Both the position numbers and the translations under genes were made by a program. From Stieleria sedimenti (GTDB lineage: Bacteria > Planctomycetota > Planctomycetia > Pirellulales > Pirellulaceae), in assembly GCF_025060895.1 (NCBI RefSeq), contig NZ_JANZKV010000168.1:1-44473 (forward strand): a stretch of DNA of 44,473 nucleotides, written 5' to 3'. Position 1 is the stretch's first letter, and each line of letters starts with the position of its first letter. Of this stretch, positions 8,548-17,900 are shown piece by piece. Below the pieces are notes generated by a model. It was not told where the DNA came from and ran no database searches. It was given only the letters and a program-made list of their open reading frames with translations.

Positions 8548-10014
8548 ATGAAACGACTACTCTTTTCCGCCACCGCGTGTTTGCTGCTGACACTGCAAAT
8601 CCATCCAAATTCCTTCGCCGAATCCCGCGGCGATCGGATGAACGTATTGTTCATCATTTCGGATGACCTGACGTACACCGCACTCTCGTGCTACGGAAAC
8701 ACGGTCTGCCAGACCCCCAACATCGACCGGTTGGCGGCCAGCGGAACCCGATTCACGCGGGCTTACTGCCAAGGGACGTATTGTGGGCCATCAAGAGCCT
8801 CGTTCATGTCGGGGTTCTATCCGCACGCGACGGGCGTGCTGGGATACAAGAATCCGCGGCCCCAAATCGGCGACCGCGCGACGTGGTCTCAGCATTTCAA
8901 AGACAACGGCTATTATGCCGCGCGGGTCAGCAAGATCTTTCACATGGGAGTTCCCGGTGGGGTCGAAGATCACGGGCCGGGGCGGGATTATAACGGAGCC
9001 GATGACGCCTTGTCGTGGACCGAACGTTTCAACAGTCCCGGACCGGAATGGCGGGCCGCCGGCGACGGAGAGACTTTGGAAGGAAACCCTGACGGCAAGA
9101 AGCCGGTTGTCGGCGGCAACACGTTCGTGGTGGTCGAAGCCGACGGCGATGACGACGTCCACAGCGACGGCAAGACCGCGGCAAAGGCGTGTGAGCTGCT
9201 TCAGCAACCGCGTGACCAACCGTTTTGGCTGGGCGTCGGATTTGTCCGCCCCCACGTGCCTTTTGTCGCGCCCGCTACCTACTTCCCGCCCTACAAACCG
9301 TACAGCAAGCTAGAACTGCCGCCCAAGATCGACGGCGATTGGGACGACATCCCCAAAGCCGGCATCAATTACAAAACCAGCCAGAACATGAAGATGGATG
9401 TGCGTCGGCAAAAGAAAGCCGTCGGCGGCTACTATGCGTCGGTCGCGTACATGGATGCTCAAGTCGGTAAGGTGCTCGATGCACTGCAAGCGTCGGGACA
9501 AGCAGACCGCACGATCGTGATCTTCACCAGTGACCACGGCTACCACTTGGGCGAACATGATTTTTGGGCCAAGGTTTCATTGCGAGACGAATCGGCGGGC
9601 GTGCCGCTGATCATTCGCGTGCCCGGAAAGCAACCCGCCGTCTGCCACAGCTTTGTCGAATTGTTGGACCTGTATCCGACCGTCGCGTCCCTCTGTGGGT
9701 TGCCGATCCCGGAGCATGTGCAGGGCAAAGACATCTCGTTGATGCTGGATGATCCCGATCACCAGGTTCGCGAGTTCGCCTTCAGCGTCGCACCAATGCG
9801 GAAAGGCTTTTTGATCCGCGAGAATCGATTTGCGTTCATTCAGTACAATGAGGATGCATCCGGGGGAATGGAACTGTTTGATACCGACGTGGATCCGCAG
9901 GGGTATCGGAATCTGGTCGATGAGGAGAATTACCAAGACGTGGCGACGAGAATGCGGTCGACGTTGGCGAAGAAGTTGGCCGAAATCCGCAACAACGATT
10001 TATCACTGGATTGA
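8548..10014 (+). CDS. Secreted sulfatase, iduronate-2-sulfatase-like
   Basis: This 488-aa protein starts with a signal peptide (residues 1-25). The sulfatase core begins MNVLFIISDD, where DD are metal ligands. The formylglycine motif CGPSR starts at Cys79, the residue that a formylglycine-generating enzyme must convert. Further family signs are the F-V-R-P-H-V-P-F stretch and the VIFTSDHGYHLGEH block, typical of the iduronate-2-sulfatase/choline-sulfatase-like branch. The length fits the family. It would remove sulfate esters from a glycan outside the cytoplasm. The next gene (Gfo/Idh/MocA, same strand, 140 bp on) may share its pathway. The exact substrate cannot be read from the sequence. 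Confidence 0.93.
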   Translation: MKRLLFSATACLLLTLQIHPNSFAESRGDRMNVLFIISDDLTYTALSCYGNTVCQTPNIDRLAASGTRFTRAYCQGTYCGPSRASFMSGFYPHATGVLGYKNPRPQIGDRATWSQHFKDNGYYAARVSKIFHMGVPGGVEDHGPGRDYNGADDALSWTERFNSPGPEWRAAGDGETLEGNPDGKKPVVGGNTFVVVEADGDDDVHSDGKTAAKACELLQQPRDQPFWLGVGFVRPHVPFVAPATYFPPYKPYSKLELPPKIDGDWDDIPKAGINYKTSQNMKMDVRRQKKAVGGYYASVAYMDAQVGKVLDALQASGQADRTIVIFTSDHGYHLGEHDFWAKVSLRDESAGVPLIIRVPGKQPAVCHSFVELLDLYPTVASLCGLPIPEHVQGKDISLMLDDPDHQVREFAFSVAPMRKGFLIRENRFAFIQYNEDASGGMELFDTDVDPQGYRNLVDEENYQDVATRMRSTLAKKLAEIRNNDLSLD

Positions 10015-10154
10015 TGAATGAACCGTGGGATGACAGGCTGAAATTCGATCCCACTTTCCCTTGTCAGTGGCCGCGCCCGCTCGGTTGCTTGTCGTCGGTA
10101 CACAGACGATAATGATCCGCTCTGGCCCCTCCTCTCATTCACCGGACATCGAAC

Positions 10155-11507
10155 ATGGATCGCCGAAAGTTTCTTGCAGGATCTGCATTGGTCGCATCCG
10201 CCGCTGCCACCAATCGCAACGCGTACGCCGCGGCGGGTGACAAGAAACGTCGCGTCGGTTTGATCGGATGCGGCTGGTACGGAAAATGCGACTTGCTGCA
10301 GTTGCTAAACATCGAGCCGGTCGAAGTCGTTTCGTTGTGCGACGTCGATTCGAAAATGCTCAACGAAGCCGCTGACCTGTTCGCCTCCCGTCAGGTATCC
10401 AAGAAACGGCCTCGGACGTATGGGCTGTACAGCGACATGCTGGCCGAACAGGACTTGGACATTGTCCTGGTGGCCACGCCCGATCATTGGCATGCCTTAC
10501 CGATGATCGCGGCAGTTCAGTCCGGCGCCGACGTTTACGTCCAAAAACCGACGGGCGTCGATGTGCTGGAAAGCAAAGCGATGTTGGATGCCGCCCGGGC
10601 CAATGGCCGAGTGGTCCAAGTCGGAACGCAACGCAGAAGCACGCCGCACTTGATCGAGGCAAAACAACGTGTCGTCGACGCAGGATTGCTGGGCGATGTC
10701 GCGCACGCGGAAGTCTGCTGTTACTATCACATGCGAGCCAGGAAGAATCCACCGGACACCGCGCCACCGGAGTACCTGGATTACGAAACCTGGACGGGAC
10801 CGGCACCGATGCGGCCTTACAACGAATTGGTGCATCCACGGTCTTGGCGTGCGTTCATGGAGTATGGCAACGGGATCGTGGGCGACATGTGCGTTCACAT
10901 GCTAGACATGGTGCGCTGGCAACTCGGTCTGGGCTGGCCCAAACGGATCAGCAGCAGCGGCGGCATTTACGTCGACCATGACTCAAAAGCCAACATCTCG
11001 GACACGCAGTCGGCCCGCTTCGAGTTTGACGAGTTGGACATCAATTGGACGCATCGCAGTTGGGGCAATGCACCCGATCCGGAATGGCCGTGGGCCGGAA
11101 TCATCTACGGTGATCGGGGCACGTTAAAGTTGGACGTTCACAAATACGAGTTCACACCCCGCGGCGGCGGCCAAAAGCTGACCGGCGAGAAGCTGATCGA
11201 AACCGACAAGTACCCCAGCGATCTTTCCGATCAGAAAGATTGGCGTCTGGAGTTGCACGTCGCATCAGCGATCCGCGGTCACATGCGAGACTTTCTCGAT
11301 GCGATCGACGGCCGCACCAAGCCGATTGCCGACATCGAGCAGGGACACATTTCCAGCGCATCGTGCATCATGGCAAACGTGTCGATGGATCTGGGACGGT
11401 CGTTGGAATTCGATCCCGCGACCCACACCATCATCGGTGACGACGAAGCGACGGCCAAATTGAAACGTCCGTACCGCAAACCCTATGTGCACCCGTCGCA
11501 GGCGTAG
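10155..11507 (+). CDS. Tat-exported Gfo/Idh/MocA-family oxidoreductase
   Basis: The 450-aa protein opens with a twin-arginine signal (DRRKFLAG, then an alanine-rich core ending AYAA), so it is probably folded with its cofactor and exported. The Rossmann motif VGLIGCGWYG follows, then a substrate-pocket lysine in VYVQKPTGVD, the equivalent of the usual EKP. The C-terminal alpha/beta domain contains GDMCVHMLDMVRW, typical of planctomycete members. The family oxidises or reduces sugars with tightly bound NAD(P); some members act at C3 of glycosides. Together with the sulfatase upstream and the DUF1080-containing protein opposite, a role in periplasmic sugar conversion is plausible. A hairpin with AAGCCGTCC arms (11528-11551) lies just downstream but has no T run. 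Confidence 0.92.
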   Translation: MDRRKFLAGSALVASAAATNRNAYAAAGDKKRRVGLIGCGWYGKCDLLQLLNIEPVEVVSLCDVDSKMLNEAADLFASRQVSKKRPRTYGLYSDMLAEQDLDIVLVATPDHWHALPMIAAVQSGADVYVQKPTGVDVLESKAMLDAARANGRVVQVGTQRRSTPHLIEAKQRVVDAGLLGDVAHAEVCCYYHMRARKNPPDTAPPEYLDYETWTGPAPMRPYNELVHPRSWRAFMEYGNGIVGDMCVHMLDMVRWQLGLGWPKRISSSGGIYVDHDSKANISDTQSARFEFDELDINWTHRSWGNAPDPEWPWAGIIYGDRGTLKLDVHKYEFTPRGGGQKLTGEKLIETDKYPSDLSDQKDWRLELHVASAIRGHMRDFLDAIDGRTKPIADIEQGHISSASCIMANVSMDLGRSLEFDPATHTIIGDDEATAKLKRPYRKPYVHPSQA

Positions 11508-11527
11508 GGTGTTTGCGAGGCAGAACG

Positions 11528-11551
11528 AAGCCGTCCACCTAGGGACGGCTT
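11528..11551 (+). terminator. Possible terminator hairpin after the Gfo/Idh/MocA gene
   Basis: AAGCCGTCC and GGACGGCTT form a 9-bp perfect stem with a 6-nt loop, 20 nt beyond the stop codon. No T run follows, so it may be a weak terminator or an mRNA 3' end stabiliser. The remaining intergenic DNA to 11780 shows nothing I recognise. Confidence 0.45.
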
Positions 11552-11780
11552 AGCAACGGCCGGAAAATTGGTGGGTTTCGTGACACGTCTCGCTGAACGC
11601 CACCACAATTGATTCAAGGTGCCCGTTGGACGACGGGGAATTGGTCAAAACATTTGGTGGTCAAAAAATGAAGAGTTCCGCCAGGATGCCACGTATGACG
11701 TCCTTTCTAGGTCATCGAGGAGAGCGCTACCGATGACGGCTTGGCAGGGACCATCGTCCCCGGAAAAGCGGTCGGGCGGC

Positions 11781-13358
11781 TCAGATGCTTCGCGACAGGG
11801 GCGGGTTCCACTGGATCTTCCAGCCGGCATCCATCATGGATGCACCGCCGCCCGCGGGGGCGGGTAAATCGCTCTCCCCCTCCAACTCGGGACGGTTCAG
11901 CTCGATCGCGTCGTCTTCGTCCACCGCCGGCTCAGGACCGGTCGTCTCGATGCTTTTCAAGCCCGTCTTGGGCGCGGCGTCGAAGGTTTCGGCCGGCTTC
12001 AGACTCATCTGACTGTCGGCCGAAGGCTGATTGATCGTCGAAGAGGAGCTGCTCGTTTCGGAAAACGACGAGAAGCCATGGGTGATGGCGCTGCCGAAGG
12101 AGTCATAGTAGGACATCGGCACGCGCATCACGGTCTGGCGTGGCACGACGACGGTCTCGGTGTAGGGTTCGTAAACTTGACGGGTCACCGGACGACGGAC
12201 CGTTTGAATCACCTCTTCGTACTCGGTGTACTGGACGGTTTGCGGCACCTTTTTCGTCTCGTAGCGAATCTTGCTGGTTTGCACCGGCACCTTTCGCACC
12301 TGTTCTTCGGTGATCCAGCGTTGCTGTGTCACGGGCACCTTGCGGGTCATGGTTTTGGTGACCGGCCGCTGAACGACGTAGGGAACCTTGCGAACCATCG
12401 TCGTCGGCACCATCCGCGTCGACTGAACGGGAACGTTTTGGGTGACCACTTCGCTTTGCATCCGCGTGGTCTGGACGGGGACTTTCTGGGTGACCACTTC
12501 GCTCTGCATCCGCTGGACCTGGACCGGCACTTGGACTTGCTCGGTGACGGGCATGTAGGACGTTTGCGCGACCTGCTGTTGGATGTAGTTGGGCCGGTAA
12601 ACGTACTGCGTTTGCGCCGTCGGCGGGGTGACCACCGGTTTGGCGACATAGCCGCCGTGGACACGAGCAAAAAGCCCGAGCGGACCTGGGGTGGCGTACA
12701 GTCCCCGTTGGTACTGCAATCCGTAGCCCACCGAACCGGGAGTGACCGTGGTTTGGGGGACGTAACCGCCGGCGTCGACGGTCTGGTTGACCATCGTCGT
12801 TTGGGGACGCAACGTCGTGTACTGTTGCGTCTGCATTTGCGTTTCAACGACCGGCCGTTGAACGGTGTATTGCTGCTCGTAGTAGCTGGTTTCGGTCACA
12901 GGCCGCTGAACCGTGTACTGCTGTTGGTACATCTTGGTTTCGGTCACGGGGCGGTACGTCGTGTATTGCTCTTCCCGCTCGGAGGTCTCCGTCACGTATT
13001 CGGTCTCGGTGTACGTTTCGTCTCGGTAGCTGGTTTCGGTGACCGGCTTCCACACGGTGAAACGCTCTTCTTTGTAGGAGGTTTCGACGGTATTGACGGG
13101 GACGGTCACTTCACGCGTTTCGGTGCGGGTGCGGACGACCGGCCGAAACGATTTGACTTGTTCTTCGACCATTTCGGTGCGGTACACCGGCCGCATCCGC
13201 TGCACCGTCTGTCGCTCGTAGGTGGTCGTCGGCTGGAGTCGGTAAGCCTGGGGATAGCAAAAGTCCTGAGCCCGCGCCCCACCGCTCCATAGACAAAGGG
13301 CGGAACCGGCGAGAACCAGATTGCGGGCGAACAGACTGCAGGGGAACTGGCGATACAT
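11781..13358 (-). CDS. Exported YTV-repeat protein
   Basis: The start is set at ATG 13358 rather than the upstream TTG at 13379. It is preceded by GAAGG, and a signal peptide follows at once (cleavage after GARA, mature start QDF). The 525-aa product is built of short repeats of the type YTVxRPVxET (residues of about 85-180) and RKVPVQ/VVTQKVPVQT (about 280-400), rich in Thr, Val, Gln, Arg and Tyr. This matches the YTV repeat family first noted in Rhodopirellula baltica. A glycine/tyrosine segment separates the two repeat blocks, and the C-terminus is acidic. The protein is probably part of the cell envelope or extracellular material, with no known enzymatic role. Confidence 0.88.
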   Translation of the reverse strand: MYRQFPCSLFARNLVLAGSALCLWSGGARAQDFCYPQAYRLQPTTTYERQTVQRMRPVYRTEMVEEQVKSFRPVVRTRTETREVTVPVNTVETSYKEERFTVWKPVTETSYRDETYTETEYVTETSEREEQYTTYRPVTETKMYQQQYTVQRPVTETSYYEQQYTVQRPVVETQMQTQQYTTLRPQTTMVNQTVDAGGYVPQTTVTPGSVGYGLQYQRGLYATPGPLGLFARVHGGYVAKPVVTPPTAQTQYVYRPNYIQQQVAQTSYMPVTEQVQVPVQVQRMQSEVVTQKVPVQTTRMQSEVVTQNVPVQSTRMVPTTMVRKVPYVVQRPVTKTMTRKVPVTQQRWITEEQVRKVPVQTSKIRYETKKVPQTVQYTEYEEVIQTVRRPVTRQVYEPYTETVVVPRQTVMRVPMSYYDSFGSAITHGFSSFSETSSSSSTINQPSADSQMSLKPAETFDAAPKTGLKSIETTGPEPAVDEDDAIELNRPELEGESDLPAPAGGGASMMDAGWKIQWNPPLSRSI

Positions 13359-13688
13359 CGCGAGGGGACCTTCTAGCAACTAAAACATGGAACGCGATCA
13401 AACGAACGCTGGGCGGCCCGTCGGCAGAGCCACCGGTTAAGGTTACGCAGTTCGTTAGCCAAATGCCAAAAAAAGAGCGGAAAAACCGGTGTTTTAGCTC
13501 ACCAACGCCGCGCCAGCTTTACCATTTTGCCTGACTGTTTGCCCACTTCGCCTGATGTAAACTGCGTTCCGATGGGACAGTTTGACGGTTGGGAGGGTTG
13601 TACCGATCGTCTCGTTTCGCTCGTGAAACGCAAGCTGGAAGCTTACGCCACTTTCGTTCTGACCCGAAAACATAGCGTTGACCAAGCA
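13359..13688. other. Intergenic region upstream of the YTV-repeat gene
   Basis: This 330-bp stretch lies between two minus-strand genes. Short open frames cross it on both strands, but none has a ribosome site, signal or domain. The part next to 13358 should carry the promoter of the YTV gene. No repeat family of this window was recognised here. Confidence 0.5.
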
Positions 13689-14750
13689 CTAGCCCGTATT
13701 GGTCAGCCATTCCGCTTGGGGTAGCCGTGCCAACCAGGCCAACCAAGCGTAATTCGAAGCCGAAATCATCGCCTCTCGGTGAGTCAATTTGAGTGCCGCT
13801 AACCCATAGGCTGCCTCTTTGCGACCGCCGTGCATGATCATCTCGTTGCCACTGGCAGGCCCGACCAGGTGTGCCAATTCGTGGACCATCGCGTCGGTCA
13901 TGAAAAAGGTGTCTTTTCCTTGCATATTTTTGACGCACACTTTGACCCGTTTCTTGTCTTTTACTGCACTGTGAAACCCGCCGGGAATCGCCTCGGCAAA
14001 GATCGCATGGCCTTTTTCATTCCTACAACTGCCTCCGGATCGCACGAAGGGCTTGACGGCGCGGCGGGCACGCGGATACCGATTGAAGATCTTGATGATC
14101 TTGTTGATCGCGTGGATTTGCTGTTTTTCGGTCGACAAGCTCTTGATTTTGAAACAGCGGTCGACGAGATCGTAGCTCGGTTTTTGTTCCTTCTTGCCTT
14201 CCAGGTAGAGAATCGCGTTGAGCAGTTCGACGACGGCTTTGCGGGCCCACTGTTCGGCCCGATTGACGCTTGAATTGATCCGCGTCATGACGTCCTTTTC
14301 AGACTCCGTCGTGGGCACGAACAGGCTTGTGCCAGGCCCCGACGATCCCCCGCCCCCGCCCGATCCGCCGCCCGATCCCCCACCCGATCCGCCGGCGGAC
14401 GGTTGTAATTCGTTCAATTTGGCGATCGTGCGATGTCCGGGGTCGACGCGGGCATCGGCGCGGGCGGCTCCGAAGTGATGCTTCTGAAAGAGGTAAATCG
14501 CGCGTTCGGTCTTGGGACCGTTGAGCCCGTCGACGACGAGAAGCGGGTTAGGACGTCCGGCATTGAGCGGGACCCGGTTGAGGGCCTGCTGAATCGATTT
14601 GACGTCGGAGCGAAGATTCTTTCCCTGGCGACCGACCGAGCCCGAGATCGTGATTTCAGTGGCCGTCCCACCGGGTTCGCCCGATCCAGCCGTGGGTGAG
14701 CAGCGACCGAACAGCCCATACCCCATACACTCTTCGCGGCGTGCAGACAT
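13689..14750 (-). CDS. Peptidoglycan-binding-like protein with an HExxH metallopeptidase domain (M35-like)
   Basis: The frame is open to 14822, but ATG 14750 has a purine-rich site (AAGAGACG) in front and is the likely start (353 aa). Domains: about residues 40-115, a peptidoglycan-binding-like unit (DVKSIQQALN, VDGLNGPKTERAIYLFQ); then a flexible linker of repeated GGGS; then a metallopeptidase of about 200 residues. The zinc motif is HELAH near residue 290, followed about 15-20 residues on by HGGRKEAAYGLAAL and later by SASNYAWLAWL. This resembles the order in deuterolysin/lysine-specific (M35-type) endopeptidases, where YG and NADNY-like motifs follow HExxH. No classical signal peptide is seen. 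It lies 220 bp downstream of the AAA+ gene on the same strand and may be part of that unit. The peptidase reading is good; the exact family is tentative. Confidence 0.75.
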   Translation of the reverse strand: MSARREECMGYGLFGRCSPTAGSGEPGGTATEITISGSVGRQGKNLRSDVKSIQQALNRVPLNAGRPNPLLVVDGLNGPKTERAIYLFQKHHFGAARADARVDPGHRTIAKLNELQPSAGGSGGGSGGGSGGGGGSSGPGTSLFVPTTESEKDVMTRINSSVNRAEQWARKAVVELLNAILYLEGKKEQKPSYDLVDRCFKIKSLSTEKQQIHAINKIIKIFNRYPRARRAVKPFVRSGGSCRNEKGHAIFAEAIPGGFHSAVKDKKRVKVCVKNMQGKDTFFMTDAMVHELAHLVGPASGNEMIMHGGRKEAAYGLAALKLTHREAMISASNYAWLAWLARLPQAEWLTNTG

Positions 14751-14869
14751 GATTCGTCTCTTGCGTGAAAGAAAGATCAGCAACAGTGATGGTCGTACCC
14801 AGTCGCGGTTTGTTGCGTGCATTTTTTGAAATTCACCGTTTTATCGGGCTTTGCCGCAATCAGGCAAAA

Positions 14870-14890
14870 GGCATGCACAGCATGCCCTAC
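14870..14890. repeat. Solitary copy of the GTAGGGCATGC palindrome unit
   Basis: This 21-bp sequence is the exact reverse complement of the unit tandemly repeated at 40147-40233. Its core GGCATGC-ACA-GCATGCC folds into a 7-bp stem with a 3-nt loop. It sits between the AAA+ gene and the metallopeptidase gene, where a hairpin could end or attenuate the transcript. Confidence 0.85.
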
Positions 14891-14970
14891 CTGTCTGGAC
14901 ATCTGACTCGCTGGACGGCGTCAGCAGCGTCAATCGCCTGGTGGGCCGGGACGCTTGCCGGCGGGCCCGG

Positions 14971-17900
14971 TCAGGCGGGTTCGTCGCCCGATGCGGCATC
15001 GAAGGTGGATTCGATTTCTCGATAGTTCGCCCGCATCGCGTCGAGTTGCTCTTTCAACCGCTCCAGGTCTCGGCCGTTGTCGATCGATTCGCTCAAGATC
15101 GGTCGCAGCCATTCCTGCATCAAGTGGAATTGACCTTTGATCAGATCCGCCAAAACGCGTGGGACCTTGTGCTGCACGTAGACCTTCTGATCCGGCGGCT
15201 GGGCGGTGGCTTGATGCTCGCTGATGCGTTGCAGTTGCTCGCCGGTCGATTTCAAGCTTGCCGCGACTTGATCGGCCGAGGCGGTCAGGCTGTGTCGCAA
15301 CGCATCGATGCGGGCGTCCATCCGCTCTTCGGTGCCGTCGCCGCCGACCGCGATCGCTCGTGAGATCACCTGCCGAATCGATTCCAAACCGTCCCGCATC
15401 GATGCCAACTGCCGCATCAGTTGCCCCGCCTGGTCTTCGCTGTCGAGCCCCTGCATGCGGACACTTTCGACGAAGGCATACTTGATGCTGTCCCAACGCT
15501 CCTTTTCTTCGGGAGTGAGAATCCCCATCAGTTCTTTGAATTTCAGCACGTTGGCTTCGTTGTCGGTCGTCAGCGTCTGTGCGTCCTGTTCGTAGCTGCT
15601 GACGATCAGCGATTGCAATTCCTTGGCGTTCATCACGCTGGCGACTTTTTCCGCCATGCGATTCATGTTTCGATAACTGCCCTGGAGCTTGAACGGCGGT
15701 TCGGTGCGGTACGCGTCGGCCTGGGCGGCGCTGCGGATGTACGCCCGGTTGACGCGCAGCACGACGTCGCGGACCCGCAACAGCTTTCGCATCACCTCGT
15801 ACATGTCGCGGACTTGGTCCGGTGAAAAATTGCCCTGCAGTTCGATGCCTTCCATGGTGTCGCGTTCGGCGGCCCGGATGATGGCGCGGGCATCGTCGGG
15901 CGAAGCGGATGACAACGGCGCGAGCGTCGGATTGCTGGTCAAGCAGTTTTCCAGGTAGCTCATCTCAAACGCGTCGGCCGACTCCCCGATGATCTCGCCG
16001 AGGTTGTACACGTCGGCGCGGTTGGACAACATGTCGGGAATCTGGAATCGGTCGCCGCTTTCGGTGTAGGGGTTGCCGGCCATCACGACCGAAACACGTC
16101 GGCCACGCAGATCGTAGGTTCTCGTCTTCCCATTGCTGACGCCTTCGATCTTTCGCGTCGCATCGCAAAGCGAGATGAATTTTTGCAAGAACTCGGGATG
16201 CGTGTGCTGGATGTCATCCAGGTACAACATCACGTTGTCGCCCATTTCCAGCGCCAGATTCAACCGTTCGACTTCTTCTTTCGCGGCCGCGTTGGGCGCT
16301 TCGGCGGGGTCGAGCGAGGTGACTTGATGTCCGATCGCCGGTCCGTTGATCTTCATAAAGACCAGGCCGAGTCGATTGGCGATGTATTCCATCAAGGTGG
16401 TCTTTCCGTAGCCCGGCGGAGAGATCAGCAACAACAGCCCCATGCGATCGGTCCGTTTGTTCTCGCCCGCGGCCCCCATCTGTTTGGCCAGGTTGTCGCC
16501 GATCAACGGCAAATAAACTTCGTCCAGCAGTCGGTTTCGAACGAAGCTGGTCAGGACGCGCGGTTTGAACTCATCGAGCCGCATGTCCTCGCGGGCCACG
16601 TCGACGAGTTTGGATTTGGTCTGGTTCAGTTTTCGATAACGCGGCACGACATCCAACATGTACCGCCCGACGCGTCGCAACAGTTCATGATAGTGGACGA
16701 CCATCGATCCACCTTGGATCCGATCATGGTTCCCGACCAATCCGGTCAACGATTTTGCGACCGCCACTTCGGCGACACTCAGATTCGATAAGCCGCCGGA
16801 CAGGATGATCCATGCCAATTCGTCCAAGTAGTAGTGCGGCGGATCCACCTGATCGCCGCCGGAGTGATTTGCCAAGAACGCTTTGGCCCAGTTGCGTGCC
16901 AGGACGAATGCACGCACCGGATCACTTTCGTTACTCTTCATCGCGGTTTCGAGCAATTTTTGCCGATCGACTTCGGGGACCGAATCGGTGAACGCTTGAA
17001 AGAGCCCCGCGGCGCGAGCACTGCAGACGTTTTTCCGTGAGTTGTCGACGAGTTGGTCGAAGAGGTAGTTTGCGATCGCCTCGGCAGTGACGTTGTGATC
17101 GAACAGCGGCCCCCAGTACTGAGCGTCTTCTTCTGCCAACTCGGCCAGTCGCTGGCGGAATTCAACCGCCGGTTCGGCATTCGGATAGGCTTTGGCCAGT
17201 TTGGCAAACCCTCCGATCCAGTCGGTCATTTCCTTACGCGTCTTCCCCACCAACAGTTTGCCGAACCAGAGCAGGCTGGCGGCCCGAACGCTGGGCGGAT
17301 GCGCGAGCAGTTCGATGTGCGCATCGATTTCCAACAGGGCTTTCAAAATGCTTGCGGCATCGTGATCGTGAACCCCTTTCGCGTATCCCTGATCGAACCG
17401 TCCGCCGATCTGCGATTGAACCCAAGCGGGATTAACTTTCTCCGCGGTCAATTTGTCCTTATATGAATGTCTGTTTTGGAACAGGTCCACGGCCAAGTAC
17501 TCGGCCCGATAAACGTGGCGGTTTTCGCTGATCAGTTCCTGATTCCACAGATCCCGGGCATCCGACAGAGCCGGGTCTTCCAGCGGAGAGAAATACTGGG
17601 TTCCGGTCAAATGCAAACACATCGCATCGTTGCGCAGGACCGTGGTCAGATCCAGCGGCTGCGTGTTGACGGCGAACTTTTGTTTCCCCAGGCGAATGAT
17701 GTCGCCTCCATCTTCGTACAGATCTTGGCGATCCTTCAGTTGCCGCACCGAGTCCTCGCGGATCGTCTTCATCCGGCTTTGCAGATCGCCGACCCGCACG
17801 GCATCGTCTAGGGCCTGCAGCTGGTCGATGATGTCGCGAACCTTTTCGACCATCAGATCGCCGGCGAAGTAGGCCGCGATGTCGTCGGCCGATTCCATCG

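Noticed and set aside
12078-13292. 404-codon plus-strand frame opposite the YTV-repeat gene
   Set aside because: It consists of His/Leu/Arg/Gly repeats that simply mirror the YTV repeats on the other strand.
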